From the NCBI GenBank assembly GCA_035655235.1, contig DASRUX010000129.1, positions 1-28,374 on the forward strand: a stretch of 28,374 bases of DNA, in the 5' to 3' direction. Shown here one piece after another: positions 8,794-16,740 of this stretch. The position numbers and the translations under genes were made by a program. This DNA is from JAGTRP01 sp035655235. GTDB taxonomy: Bacteria > Pseudomonadota > Gammaproteobacteria > Burkholderiales > Rhodocyclaceae. How positions within the stretch are numbered: the stretch's first letter is position 1; the number at the start of each line of letters is the position of its first letter. Below the pieces are notes generated by a model. It did not search any database. It saw nothing but the letters and a program-made list of their open reading frames with translations, and was not told the DNA's origin.

Positions 8794-9686
8794 CCGATGA
8801 CCCAGGCCGCCCAGAGCGGCAGGGTCGCCATCGAAGCCAAGGTCGTGGCCGAGATGAGCCAGGCGACGGCTCGCCCGTCGCCCCCCATGCGCATAGCCAG
8901 GATGTAGGCTGAAGACGCCGTCGGCATGGCAGCGAAGAGGACCACCACCTGATAGGCGAGGCCGGTGACGCCCATGAGCTTGCCGATCACCGCCGCCATG
9001 GCCGGCAGGGCCAACAGCTTCACCGCCGTCAGCCAGATGGACACGGGCCGCACGCCGTCCGAACTCTCCAGCCGCAAGGCCGCGCCGACGGTGATGAGTC
9101 CGAGGGCGATGGAGGCATCGGCCAGGCGGCCGAGGAAGGCTTGCAGGGGCTGGGGCGGGACGAAGCCCATCAGGTTGAGGACAAAGCCGCCGGCCGTGGC
9201 CCAGATCAGGGGATTGCGGGCCACCTCCTTAAGCAGCCCGGCCTCGCCGTGGCGGGCCAGCATCCACACCGACACCAGATTCACCACCGGCACCGCGGCG
9301 CCAATGATGAGGCCCATGGTGGCGATCCCCGGCGATCCGAAAAGCATGCCGGCCACCGCCAGGGCGATGTAGGAATTGAAGCGGTAGCCGCACTGGTAGA
9401 CCGAGGCGAAGGTGATGGGCTTCAGGACCGTGAAGAAGCGGGGCAGCGCCCCCAGGACCATGGCCCCGCCCATGGCCAGGAAAGCCGTTGCGAGGAGCGG
9501 CAGGGCCGCCCCCAGGTCCAGCCGGGTGCGGACGATGGCATTGACCAGCAGGGCCGGGAAGAGGATGAAATAGACCAGCTTCTCCACCCCGTTCCAGAAG
9601 TGGTCGCCCAGGTGCATCCAGCGTCGGATGGCGGAGCCCAGGAGGATCAGGGCGAAATCGGGGAGGAGCAGGAGGGCGGTGGTCAT
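8790..9686 (-). CDS. AEC-family (auxin efflux carrier) transporter
   Basis: The product has 298 residues, almost entirely hydrophobic, with about ten predicted membrane segments and no signal peptide. The fold and segments such as LALPAMAAVIGK and VVLFAAMPTASSAYILAMRMGGD near the C-terminus are typical of the AEC (MFS-unrelated, BASS-like) permease family. Bacterial members export or import malate, malonate or other small carboxylates, but many have unknown substrates. The ATG at 9686 is chosen because residues fit the usual family N-terminus; an ATG at 9695 in the same frame is possible and neither has a strong ribosome binding site. It lies 110 bp behind the small secreted protein gene of the - strand operon and may be its last member or a separate unit. 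The stop codon overlaps that of phaM in opposite orientation. Confidence 0.8.
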   Translation of the reverse strand: MTTALLLLPDFALILLGSAIRRWMHLGDHFWNGVEKLVYFILFPALLVNAIVRTRLDLGAALPLLATAFLAMGGAMVLGALPRFFTVLKPITFASVYQCGYRFNSYIALAVAGMLFGSPGIATMGLIIGAAVPVVNLVSVWMLARHGEAGLLKEVARNPLIWATAGGFVLNLMGFVPPQPLQAFLGRLADASIALGLITVGAALRLESSDGVRPVSIWLTAVKLLALPAMAAVIGKLMGVTGLAYQVVVLFAAMPTASSAYILAMRMGGDGRAVAWLISATTLASMATLPLWAAWVIG

Positions 9687-9796
9687 GGCCGCCATTTTAG
9701 GCCGGACGGCCATGCCGCCCAAATTGTGGAAAGCCGCAGCCGGCGGCCAAACCGACCTGAAACGGGCGATACAGGAGCGGAGCTTCTAGCGCAGCC

Positions 9797-10300
9797 TCAG
9801 GAGCAGGCGCCGAGGAGGTCGGCCTCGATTTCCAGTTCCATGCCCTTCTTCAGGCGCCGGTCGAGGAAGTGCCCCTGGTACAGGCGGTTGGCGTTGGCGG
9901 CGCGCTTGGCCCAGGGGGTTTCCCAATCCTCCACCTGGAGGCGGACCATGCCGGTGGATTCCTCCCGCACGGCATCCTCCCGACTGACGCAGGGGCGGGC
10001 CTTGGCCAGACGGTTGAATTCTTCCCGGGTGTATTGCTCGACGGTCTTGCCCGGCACTTCCGGGCAGCGTTCCAGCTTGCGGGAACGGATGTCGGCGGCA
10101 ACCACCGTTCCCTTGAGGTAGTACACCGGCTCGGTGAAGATCCAGCCGCTGCCGCCTTCCCGGTACATGACGCAAGTCCCAGCCTTGACCACTTCCGGCT
10201 CCTTGAAAAGCAGGCGGGCAGAGGGGCGCAGGGCCGGGTCATCGGCCTGCGCCAGGCTGGCACTGCATAACAGGAGGAAAAGGAAGATTCGCCGCGTCAT
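9797..10300 (-). CDS. Small secreted protein of unknown function
   Basis: The product has 167 residues with a typical Sec signal peptide (MTRRIFLFLLLCSASLAQA, cleaved before DDPAL). The mature part has three cysteines (CVMYREGG, RCPEVPG, RPCVSRED), a further one at the C-terminus (LLGACS), and charged, mostly soluble sequence, so a periplasmic protein with disulphides is likely. I recognise no family. Its ATG overlaps the stop of the CoA ligase gene (ATGA), which implies translational coupling and membership of the same operon. A role tied to the transporter and ligases is only suggested by this coupling. Confidence 0.7.
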   Translation of the reverse strand: MTRRIFLFLLLCSASLAQADDPALRPSARLLFKEPEVVKAGTCVMYREGGSGWIFTEPVYYLKGTVVAADIRSRKLERCPEVPGKTVEQYTREEFNRLAKARPCVSREDAVREESTGMVRLQVEDWETPWAKRAANANRLYQGHFLDRRLKKGMELEIEADLLGACS

Positions 10301-11529
10301 CAGTAAACGCGGATATCTTCGATCACCTTCCCGTCATTAGGCAAGCCCCCAGGGGCACAAAACGCGGTTTCGCCGCGCAACTTCGTCACTTCCCGCAAAC
10401 TGGCGATGAGCGTCTGGGCCAGGGCCTCGCTGCCTTCCGAGATTTCGCAATGGAGGGTCATGCGGTCCTGGCCGCCCGGGTTGTCCACCACCAGCCGCAG
10501 GCGGTGGATTTCCGGATGGCGCTTGGCCACCTCGGCCATCTGCTCGGGATGGACGAACATGCCTTTGACCTTGGTGGTCTGGTCCGCCCGCCCCATCCAG
10601 CCCTTGATGCGGACATTGCTGCGCCCGCAGGGGGAGCGGCCGGGCAGGAAGGCCGACAGGTCGCCGGTGGCGAAGCGGATGAGGGGATAGTCCGGGTTGA
10701 AGGTGGTGACTACGATCTCCCCGACCTCCCCCGGTTCCACCGGATCGCCGGTGCCGGGGCGGACGATTTCCAGGAGGATATCCTCCTCCACCACCAGCCC
10801 TTCCTGGGCGTCGGTCTCGTAGGCGATGGCTCCGATGTCGGCGGTGGCATAGCACTGGCGGACCTGGATGCCCCGCTCGGCCAGGGCGGCCCGGGTGACC
10901 CCTGGCAGGGCCTCGCCGGAGACGCAGGCTTTCTTGAGGGAGGAAATATCCGCGCCGGTCTCCTCCGCCTTGTCCACGATGAGCTTCAGGAAGGATGGGG
11001 TGCCGACGTAGCCGTCCGGCTTCAAGTCCGCGATGGCCTGGACCTGCTGCTCGGTCTGGCCGACGCCGCCGGGGAAGACCGCGCAGCCGAGCTTTCGCGC
11101 CCCGCCCTCGAACATGAAGGCGCCGGGGGTGAAGTGGTAGGAGAAGCAGTTGTGGATCAGGTCGCCGTGGCGGAAGCCGGCGGCGTAGAGCACCCGGGCC
11201 ATGCGCCAGTGATCGATCTCCTTGCCCTGCAACTCGTAGATGGGGCCGGGGGAGGAGAAGATGCGCTTGGCGTTGGCCCGGCTCAGGGCGTTCAAGCCGC
11301 CGAAGGGAGGATGCTCCTTCTGCAGGGCGATGAGGTCCCGCTTGCGGGTCAGCGGCAGGGCCGCCAGGGCTTCCCGGGTGGTGACCTCGAAGGGATTGAT
11401 GCCGGCCAGCCGGTGGAAATAGTAGGAGGCGCTTTCCTTGGCATGGGCAACCTGGCGAGCCAGCTTGTCCATGAGGTCCCGTTCGCGCTCCTCGGGATCG
11501 CGGGTTTCCAGGGGATCGTAAAAGCTCAT
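10300..11529 (-). CDS. Phenylacetate-CoA-ligase-like AMP-forming enzyme
   Basis: The product has 409 residues, close to the ~430 of PaaK. The N-terminus (YDPLETRDPEER, HAKESASYY) and C-terminal half (GYVGTPSFLKLI, CVSGEALPGVTR, LIRFATGDLS, IKGWMGRADQTTKVKGMFV) fit the PaaK family of adenylate-forming ligases, which make aryl-acyl-CoA from acid, ATP and CoA. The usual Ser/Thr/Gly-rich P-loop (SSGTTG) is replaced by FSSPGPIYE, a variant seen in a PaaK-like subgroup, so the substrate may differ from phenylacetate. The ATG at 11529 has GAGG upstream; an open frame extends further. It lies 7 bp after livF and overlaps the next gene by 4 bases. The location behind a Liv transporter suggests activation of an imported acid. 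Confidence 0.82.
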   Translation of the reverse strand: MSFYDPLETRDPEERERDLMDKLARQVAHAKESASYYFHRLAGINPFEVTTREALAALPLTRKRDLIALQKEHPPFGGLNALSRANAKRIFSSPGPIYELQGKEIDHWRMARVLYAAGFRHGDLIHNCFSYHFTPGAFMFEGGARKLGCAVFPGGVGQTEQQVQAIADLKPDGYVGTPSFLKLIVDKAEETGADISSLKKACVSGEALPGVTRAALAERGIQVRQCYATADIGAIAYETDAQEGLVVEEDILLEIVRPGTGDPVEPGEVGEIVVTTFNPDYPLIRFATGDLSAFLPGRSPCGRSNVRIKGWMGRADQTTKVKGMFVHPEQMAEVAKRHPEIHRLRLVVDNPGGQDRMTLHCEISEGSEALAQTLIASLREVTKLRGETAFCAPGGLPNDGKVIEDIRVY

Positions 11530-11536
11530 GATTTCC

Positions 11537-12370
11537 TCACGAGAGCCAGCGCTTGCGGCGCCGGTAGTGTTTGACGTCCTTGAAGGATTTGCGCCCGGCA
11601 CCGGACAGGCCCAGGTAGAACTCCTTCACGTCCTCGTTGGTGCGCAGTTCCTCGGCGTCGCCTTCCATGACCACCCGGCCGTTCTCCAGGATGTAGCCGA
11701 AGTCGGCGTAACGCAGGGCCACCATGGTGTTCTGCTCGGCCAGGAGGAAGCTGACGTTCTCCCGGCTGTTCAGGTCCTTCACGATCTCGAAGATTTCCTC
11801 GACGATCTGGGGGGCGAGGCCCATGGAGGGTTCGTCCAGGAGGATCATCTCCGGCTTGGCCATGAGGGCCCGGCCGATGGCGCACATCTGCTGCTCGCCG
11901 CCGGAGGTGTAGCCGGCCTGGGAGGTGCGACGGGTCTTCAAGCGCGGGAAGTAGTGATAGACCTTCTCCAGGCTGTCCTTCAGCTGGGAACGGGAGATGG
12001 AACGGGTGTAGGCGCCGGTGAGGAGGTTTTCCTCGATGGTCAGGTGGCCGAAGCAATGGCGGCCTTCCATGACCTGGATGACGCCCCGCTTCACCAGGTC
12101 GTTGGGGGAAAGCTGGTCCACCCGGTTGCCCTTGAACTCGACGGAGCCCTTGGTCACGTCGCCCCGCTCGGCGTGGAGGAGATTGGAAATGGCCTTCAGG
12201 GTCGTGGTCTTGCCGGCCCCGTTGGCGCCCAGCAGCGCGACGATCTTCCCCTTGGGGACGTTCAGGGAAACGCCCTTCAGCACCAGGATTACGTGGTCGT
12301 AGATGACCTCGATATTGTTGATGCTGAGGTACGAGTCGGCCGCTACAGCAGCTGATGTCTGTACATTCAT
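11537..12370 (-). CDS. livF: Branched-chain-type ABC transporter ATP-binding protein, LivF-like
   Basis: The product has 277 residues. Walker A is GANGAGKTT, the ABC signature is YTSGGEQQMCAIGRAL and Walker B is MILLDEPSMGLA, followed by the H-loop region FLLAEQNTMVALRYAD. The single short helical domain and length match LivF rather than LivG. It would hydrolyse ATP on the cytoplasmic face of the LivH-LivM permease. The N-terminus is ~13 residues longer than usual. It is followed closely by the CoA ligase gene and preceded by the binding protein gene, so it is part of the same transcript. The C-terminus ends with a basic stretch (HYRRRKRWLS). Confidence 0.92.
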   Translation of the reverse strand: MNVQTSAAVAADSYLSINNIEVIYDHVILVLKGVSLNVPKGKIVALLGANGAGKTTTLKAISNLLHAERGDVTKGSVEFKGNRVDQLSPNDLVKRGVIQVMEGRHCFGHLTIEENLLTGAYTRSISRSQLKDSLEKVYHYFPRLKTRRTSQAGYTSGGEQQMCAIGRALMAKPEMILLDEPSMGLAPQIVEEIFEIVKDLNSRENVSFLLAEQNTMVALRYADFGYILENGRVVMEGDAEELRTNEDVKEFYLGLSGAGRKSFKDVKHYRRRKRWLS

Positions 12371-12422
12371 GGCATGTCATCCAATGGGGCGGAGAGCCGG
12401 CCGGCCCCCCGCCGGGCCAGGG

Positions 12423-13757
12423 TCAGATCTTCTCTTTGGAGCAATCCCGCGGCGTGATGCCCTTTTCCTTGGCGTACTGCTTGGCCGAGGATTCGAAGAG
12501 CGGGTGGATCAGCGCCTTGTTGCCCTCGATCCAGCCGGACACCGGCACCCACTTGGCGCCGTCCCACTGCTGGATCTTCACCTTGCCGGAGCCCTCATGG
12601 TTGGAGCAGGAGGTCTTGATCTCCGGCAGCAGGTCGGTGGCGCCGATCTGCTTGAGCCGCGCGTCGGTGATGTTGAGGTTCTCCATGGCCCAGCGCACCT
12701 GCTCGCCGTTCATGGCCTTGCCCTTGCCGTACTTCTCCTGGGCCTTGCGGATGGCCTCAACGGACAGCACGGCGGCGGAGACGCCCCGGTTGTAGAGGAT
12801 GGTGCCCAGCTTGGCGGTGTCCGTGAGGTTGCCCTTGCCGGCGCCGTACACCGTCTTCTCGATGTCGGCGATGACCGGGACGGTCTTGCCGGAGACGTTC
12901 CAGGTGGCGGACATGTAGCCCTTGGCGGCTTCGCCGGCCGGCACGGTGTCCTCCTCCGAGCCGGCCCACCAGGAGCCGATCATCTTGTCCCGGGGGAAGC
13001 CCACCTTCTGGGCGGCCTTCAGCGCCGTCTGGTTCATCACGCCCCAGCCCCAGAAGATGACGTAGTCGGGCTTCTCCTGGCGGATCTTGAGCCACTGGGC
13101 CCCCTGCTCGTTGCCCGGGTGGGCGACGGGGATCAGCACCAGGTCGAACTTGTTGAGGCTCGCTTCGGCCTGGAGGGCCACGATGGGCTCCTTGCCGTAG
13201 GCGGAGTCATGGTAGAGGAAGACCACCTTCTTGCCGGCCAGGCTGCCCTTCTCCTTGTCCTTGATGAACTTGACGATGGCGGAGGCCTGCATCTGGTAGG
13301 TGGTCACCAGGGGGAAGGCATAGGGGAAGACGGAGCCGTCCACCGCGTCGGTGCGGCCGTAGCCCATCATGGCCAGCGGCAGCTTGTCGGCGGCCACCTT
13401 GTCGATGAGGGCGTAGGAAATGCCGGTGGACATGGTGTGGATGGGGCCGGCGGAAGCCTTGGCCTTGCCCTTCAGGCGCTCGTAGCACTCGACGCCCTTG
13501 GCGTTGTTGTACTCGGTTTCGCACTCTTCCCAGGTCAGCTTGACGCCATTGACGCCGCCTTCCTTCATGTTCACGTAGTTCAGGTAATCCACGAAACCGC
13601 CGTAGAAGGCCTGGCCGTTGGCGCCGTAAGGGCCGACCCGGTAGGACACGATGGGGAAGAACTGCTCCTCGGCGGCAAAAGCCGCCTGGGAGAGCAGGGC
13701 CAGGGATACGGCAACGGCGGCAACGGCGGCAACGGCAGGCTTGATGCTTTTAATCAT
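12423..13757 (-). CDS. ABC transporter substrate-binding protein, LivK-like
   Basis: The product has 444 residues. A Sec signal peptide (IKSIKPAVAAVAAVAVSLAL followed by SQAAFA) is cleaved before AEEQFFP. The mature protein fits the type I periplasmic binding fold of the Leu/Ile/Val-binding family (YRVGPYGANGQAFYGGF, AGPIHTMSTGISYALIDK, VVFLYHDSAYGKEP, PDYVIFWGWGVMNQ). Family members in operons with acyl-CoA ligases often bind aromatic or fatty acids instead of amino acids; the ligand here cannot be read from sequence. The ATG at 13757 is supported by GGAGGAGAC just before it and by the position of the signal peptide; the open frame extends upstream without a signal. It lies between livM and livF. 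The unusual gene order (binding protein between permease and livF) is shared by many betaproteobacterial operons of this type. Confidence 0.9.
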   Translation of the reverse strand: MIKSIKPAVAAVAAVAVSLALLSQAAFAAEEQFFPIVSYRVGPYGANGQAFYGGFVDYLNYVNMKEGGVNGVKLTWEECETEYNNAKGVECYERLKGKAKASAGPIHTMSTGISYALIDKVAADKLPLAMMGYGRTDAVDGSVFPYAFPLVTTYQMQASAIVKFIKDKEKGSLAGKKVVFLYHDSAYGKEPIVALQAEASLNKFDLVLIPVAHPGNEQGAQWLKIRQEKPDYVIFWGWGVMNQTALKAAQKVGFPRDKMIGSWWAGSEEDTVPAGEAAKGYMSATWNVSGKTVPVIADIEKTVYGAGKGNLTDTAKLGTILYNRGVSAAVLSVEAIRKAQEKYGKGKAMNGEQVRWAMENLNITDARLKQIGATDLLPEIKTSCSNHEGSGKVKIQQWDGAKWVPVSGWIEGNKALIHPLFESSAKQYAKEKGITPRDCSKEKI

Positions 13758-13794
13758 GTTATGTCTCCTCCAGTAGTTACCAACAAGCCCCGCC

Positions 13795-14871
13795 CTAGTG
13801 GGGGAAGGGCCACAGACGCAGTTTTTCCTTGGCGATCTGCCACAGGCGGGCAAGGCCGTGGGGCTCGACGATCAGGAAGAACATGATGAGGGCACCGAAC
13901 ACCAGGGTCTGGATATGGGACACGGTGGCGGTGGAAAACGGCAGGTGGAACAGCTCCGCCGTCCAGGGCAGGGCGACGTCCAGGAAGATGGGCAGGAGCA
14001 GGATGAAGGCCGCCCCCAGGAAGCTGCCCAGGATGGAACCGACCCCGCCGATGATGATCATGAACAGGATCTTGAAGGACATCTCCAGGGAGAAGCCGTC
14101 CGGCTCCACCGAGCCCAGGTAGCAGAAGGCGTAGAGGGCGCCGGCCACGCCGCAATAAAAAGAGCTGACAGCGAAGGCGAGGAGCTTGGTGGGCATCAAG
14201 CGGATGCCGATGACCGAAGCCGCCACGTCCATGTCCCGCACCGCCATCCAGGCCCGGCCAGTGGAGGTGCGCACCAGATTACGCGCCGCCAGGGCCATGA
14301 AGACCACGATGGCCAGCACCAGCAGGTACTTCTCCCGGGGGGACTCGAACTCATGGCCGAAGATCATCAGCTTCTGGGTCGAGATCACCCCGGACGAGGA
14401 GTTGTTGGACAGCCAGGGGAACTTGGTCAGGCACCAGACGATGAAGAACTGGGCCGCCAGGGTCGCCACCGCCAGGTAGAAGCCCTTGATGCGCAGGCTG
14501 GGCAGGCCGAACAGCACGCCGACGCTGGCCGCCGTCAGGCCCGCCATGACGAAGGACGCCAGGATGGGGATGCCCTCCACCCGCAGCTGGAAGTTGTAGG
14601 CGGCGTAGGCCCCCACCGCCATGAAAGCGGCGGAGCCCAGGGAAAGCTGGCCGGCGTAGCCGGTCAGGATGTTGAGGCCCAGGGCCGCCAGGGCGAAGAT
14701 GAGGAAGGGGATGAGGATGGCCGAGAACCAGTATTCGCTCGCCACCCCCGGCACGGCCAGGAAGGCCACGGCGAGGAGGACGAGGACGCCGATGCGGTCC
14801 TGGCGGATGGGGAAAAGCTGCTGGTCGGCAGCGTAGCTGGTCTTGAACTGGCCGGCTTCACGGTAAAGCAT
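13795..14871 (-). CDS. livM: Branched-chain-type ABC transporter permease, LivM-like
   Basis: The product has 358 residues with about ten hydrophobic segments. The conserved LivM block LGLNILTGYAGQLSLGSAAF lies near residues 65-84, PSLRIKGFYLAVATLAAQF follows, and the ABC-coupling (EAA-like) loop is GRAWMAVRDMDVAASVIGI. The C-terminus has IIGGVGSILGSFLGAAFI and LIVEPHGLARLW, typical of the family. It pairs with LivH to form the inner-membrane channel. AAGGAG precedes the ATG, and the gene starts 12 bp after the livH stop. Confidence 0.93.
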   Translation of the reverse strand: MLYREAGQFKTSYAADQQLFPIRQDRIGVLVLLAVAFLAVPGVASEYWFSAILIPFLIFALAALGLNILTGYAGQLSLGSAAFMAVGAYAAYNFQLRVEGIPILASFVMAGLTAASVGVLFGLPSLRIKGFYLAVATLAAQFFIVWCLTKFPWLSNNSSSGVISTQKLMIFGHEFESPREKYLLVLAIVVFMALAARNLVRTSTGRAWMAVRDMDVAASVIGIRLMPTKLLAFAVSSFYCGVAGALYAFCYLGSVEPDGFSLEMSFKILFMIIIGGVGSILGSFLGAAFILLLPIFLDVALPWTAELFHLPFSTATVSHIQTLVFGALIMFFLIVEPHGLARLWQIAKEKLRLWPFPH

Positions 14872-14883
14872 GGATTCTTCTCC

Positions 14884-15798
14884 TTAAACCCGGTCGATGT
14901 GGCGTTCGCCGAACAGCCCCTCGGGCCGCACCAGCAGGAAGAGCAGCGCGAGGACATAGGGGAACCAGCCCTCGATGCCACCGAAATTGCCCCCGAACAG
15001 GGACTGCATGACCGGCGGGATGTAGATTTCGGCCAGTTTCTCGGAGGCCCCGATGATCAGGCCGCCGACGATGGCTCCCGGCACTGAGGTAAAGCCGCCA
15101 AGGATCAGTACCGGCAGCGCCTTGAGCGCCGTGAAAGTGAGCGCAAACTGCACACCGTTCCGCGCCCCCCACATCATCCCCGCCACCAGGGCGACGAAGC
15201 CGGCGACGCCCCAGACGATGGCCCAGATGTGCTGGAGGGGGATGCCGATGGACAGGGCGGCCTGGTGGTCATCCGCCACCGCCCGCAGGGCCCGGCCGAT
15301 GCGGGTGTATTGGAAGAAGAGGGCCAGGGAAGTTACCAGCAGCGCCGCAACCCCCGCCGCCACCAGGTCGAACTTGGAAATCACCATGCCGGCGGAGTCC
15401 AGAATGGCCTCAATGGGCTCATCCACGATGCCCAGGTCCAGGGCCCGGGGATCGTTGCCGAAAATCATCGGCGCCAGGCCCTCGATGAAGAAAGCGAGGC
15501 CGATGGTGGCCATGAACAGGGCGATGGGCGGCTGGTTCACCAGTTTGCGCAGCACGAACTTCTCGGTGGCGATGCCGAACAGGGTCATGATGACGAAAGC
15601 CAGGATGATGGCCAGCCACAGGGGTGCGCCCTTCTCCATGCACCCGACCACCGACAGGGCGGCGAGATACACCATGGCGCCCTGGGCGAAGTTGAAGACC
15701 CCGGATGCCTTGTAGATGAGCACGAAGCCGAGGGCCACCAGGGAATACATGATCCCCGAGAGGAGGCCGCCGATCAGCACTTCAAGAAAAAATTGCAT
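14884..15798 (-). CDS. livH: Branched-chain-type ABC transporter permease, LivH-like
   Basis: The product has 304 residues with about eight membrane segments. The start (GGLLSGIMYSLVALGFVLIY, then KASGVFNFAQGAMV) is diagnostic of LivH, and the coupling loop is TRIGRALRAVADDHQAALSIG. The C-terminal part has LPVLILGGFTSVPGAIVGGL and VRPEGLFGERHIDRV. AAGGAG lies at 15805-15810, right before the start and directly next to a palindromic element that separates it from livG. It forms the permease pair with LivM. Confidence 0.93.
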   Translation of the reverse strand: MQFFLEVLIGGLLSGIMYSLVALGFVLIYKASGVFNFAQGAMVYLAALSVVGCMEKGAPLWLAIILAFVIMTLFGIATEKFVLRKLVNQPPIALFMATIGLAFFIEGLAPMIFGNDPRALDLGIVDEPIEAILDSAGMVISKFDLVAAGVAALLVTSLALFFQYTRIGRALRAVADDHQAALSIGIPLQHIWAIVWGVAGFVALVAGMMWGARNGVQFALTFTALKALPVLILGGFTSVPGAIVGGLIIGASEKLAEIYIPPVMQSLFGGNFGGIEGWFPYVLALLFLLVRPEGLFGERHIDRV

Positions 15799-15810
15799 GT
15801 CTCACTCCTT

Positions 15811-15913
15811 ATGCCGTGCCGCAATTGCGGCAGGACGCGAAGACGCCGCGCAGGCAGTACAGTTAGTACGGCAAGCGGCGTCGACAAAGTAATGACGCGA
15901 TTGCGGCATGGCG
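15811..15913. repeat. Nested palindromic (REP-like) element between livG and livH
   Basis: The 115-bp gap between livG and livH is filled by stacked inverted repeats. There is a perfect 16-bp palindrome TGCCGCAATTGCGGCA (15817-15832). An outer repeat CCGTGCCGCAAT (15814-15825) pairs with ATTGCGGCATGG (15900-15911) with one mismatch. An inner repeat GACGCCGC (15842-15849) pairs with GCGGCGTC (15875-15882), enclosing two GTAC boxes. The shape is that of an extragenic repeat or miniature element inside an operon; it abuts the livH Shine-Dalgarno. No transposase is present. Copy number in the genome is unknown. Confidence 0.6.
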
Positions 15914-16732
15914 TTAGTGTCCTGCGCCCAGGTAGGCGCGGATCACCTCTTCGTTATTCTTGACCTCGTCGGGCACGCCGTCGCCGATCTTCTTGCCGTA
16001 GTCCAGCACCACGACCCGGTCGGAGATGTCCATCACCACCCCCATGTCGTGCTCGATGAGGACGATGGTGGTGCCGAACTGGTCGTTCACGTCCAGGATG
16101 AAGCGGCACATGTCCTGCTTCTCCTCCACGTTCATGCCGGCCATGGGCTCGTCCAGGAGCAGCATGGAGGGCTCAGCGGCCAGGGCCCGGCCCAGTTCGA
16201 CCCGCTTCTGCAGGCCGTAGGGCAGGCGCCCCACCGGGGTCTTGCGGATGTGCTGGATTTCCAGGAAGTCGATGACCTCCTCCACCTTGCGGCGGTGCTC
16301 CAGTTCCTCCTTGCGGGCCCGGCCGAACCACAGGGCGTGCTCGATGAAGCTGGACTTCATCTTGGTGATGCGGCCGGTCATGATGTTGTCGAGGACCGTC
16401 ATGCCCTTGAACAGGGCGATGTTCTGGAAGGTGCGGGCGATGCCCTGGGAGGACGCCATGTGGGGCTCCATCCGCTTCCGCTCCTGGCCCCGGAAGATGA
16501 TCTTGCCTTCCTGGGGGTGGTACACGCCGTTGATGACGTTGAGCATGGAACTCTTGCCCGCCCCGTTGGGGCCGATGATGGCGCGGATTTCGTGCTCGCG
16601 GATGTCGAAGGAGATGTCGGTGAGGGCCTTCACCCCGCCGAAACGGAGGGAAATGTTCTGGAGGTCCAGGATGACGCCGCCGATCTTCTTGGTCGGGGCG
16701 GTCTGGTCGATGTCGAGGTTTTCTAGCTTCAT
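15914..16732 (-). CDS. livG: Branched-chain-type ABC transporter ATP-binding protein, LivG-like
   Basis: The product has 272 residues. Walker A is GPNGAGKSS, Walker B is MLLLDEPMAGMN, and the signature region is the LivG variant LPYGLQKRVELGRALA rather than LSGGQ. The C-terminus has TIVLIEHDMGVVMDISDRV and the LivG-type ending VIRAYLGAG. It energises the LivH-LivM channel with LivF. Three in-frame starts exist (GTG 16744, ATG 16738, ATG 16732); 16732 is chosen because GAGG lies 6 bases before it, whereas at 16738 it would be adjacent. The gene follows the acyl-CoA synthetase almost without gap, so the transporter and synthetase are cotranscribed. Confidence 0.92.
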   Translation of the reverse strand: MKLENLDIDQTAPTKKIGGVILDLQNISLRFGGVKALTDISFDIREHEIRAIIGPNGAGKSSMLNVINGVYHPQEGKIIFRGQERKRMEPHMASSQGIARTFQNIALFKGMTVLDNIMTGRITKMKSSFIEHALWFGRARKEELEHRRKVEEVIDFLEIQHIRKTPVGRLPYGLQKRVELGRALAAEPSMLLLDEPMAGMNVEEKQDMCRFILDVNDQFGTTIVLIEHDMGVVMDISDRVVVLDYGKKIGDGVPDEVKNNEEVIRAYLGAGH

Positions 16733-16740
16733 GTTCATCC

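Noticed and set aside
12303..13886. A 527-residue + strand open frame over the binding-protein gene (similar long shadows at 1514-3322 +, 5622-7265 -, 9141-10121 +, 13798-15087 +)
   Set aside because: They lie opposite or out of frame with well-recognised genes, have unnatural composition and no family motifs.
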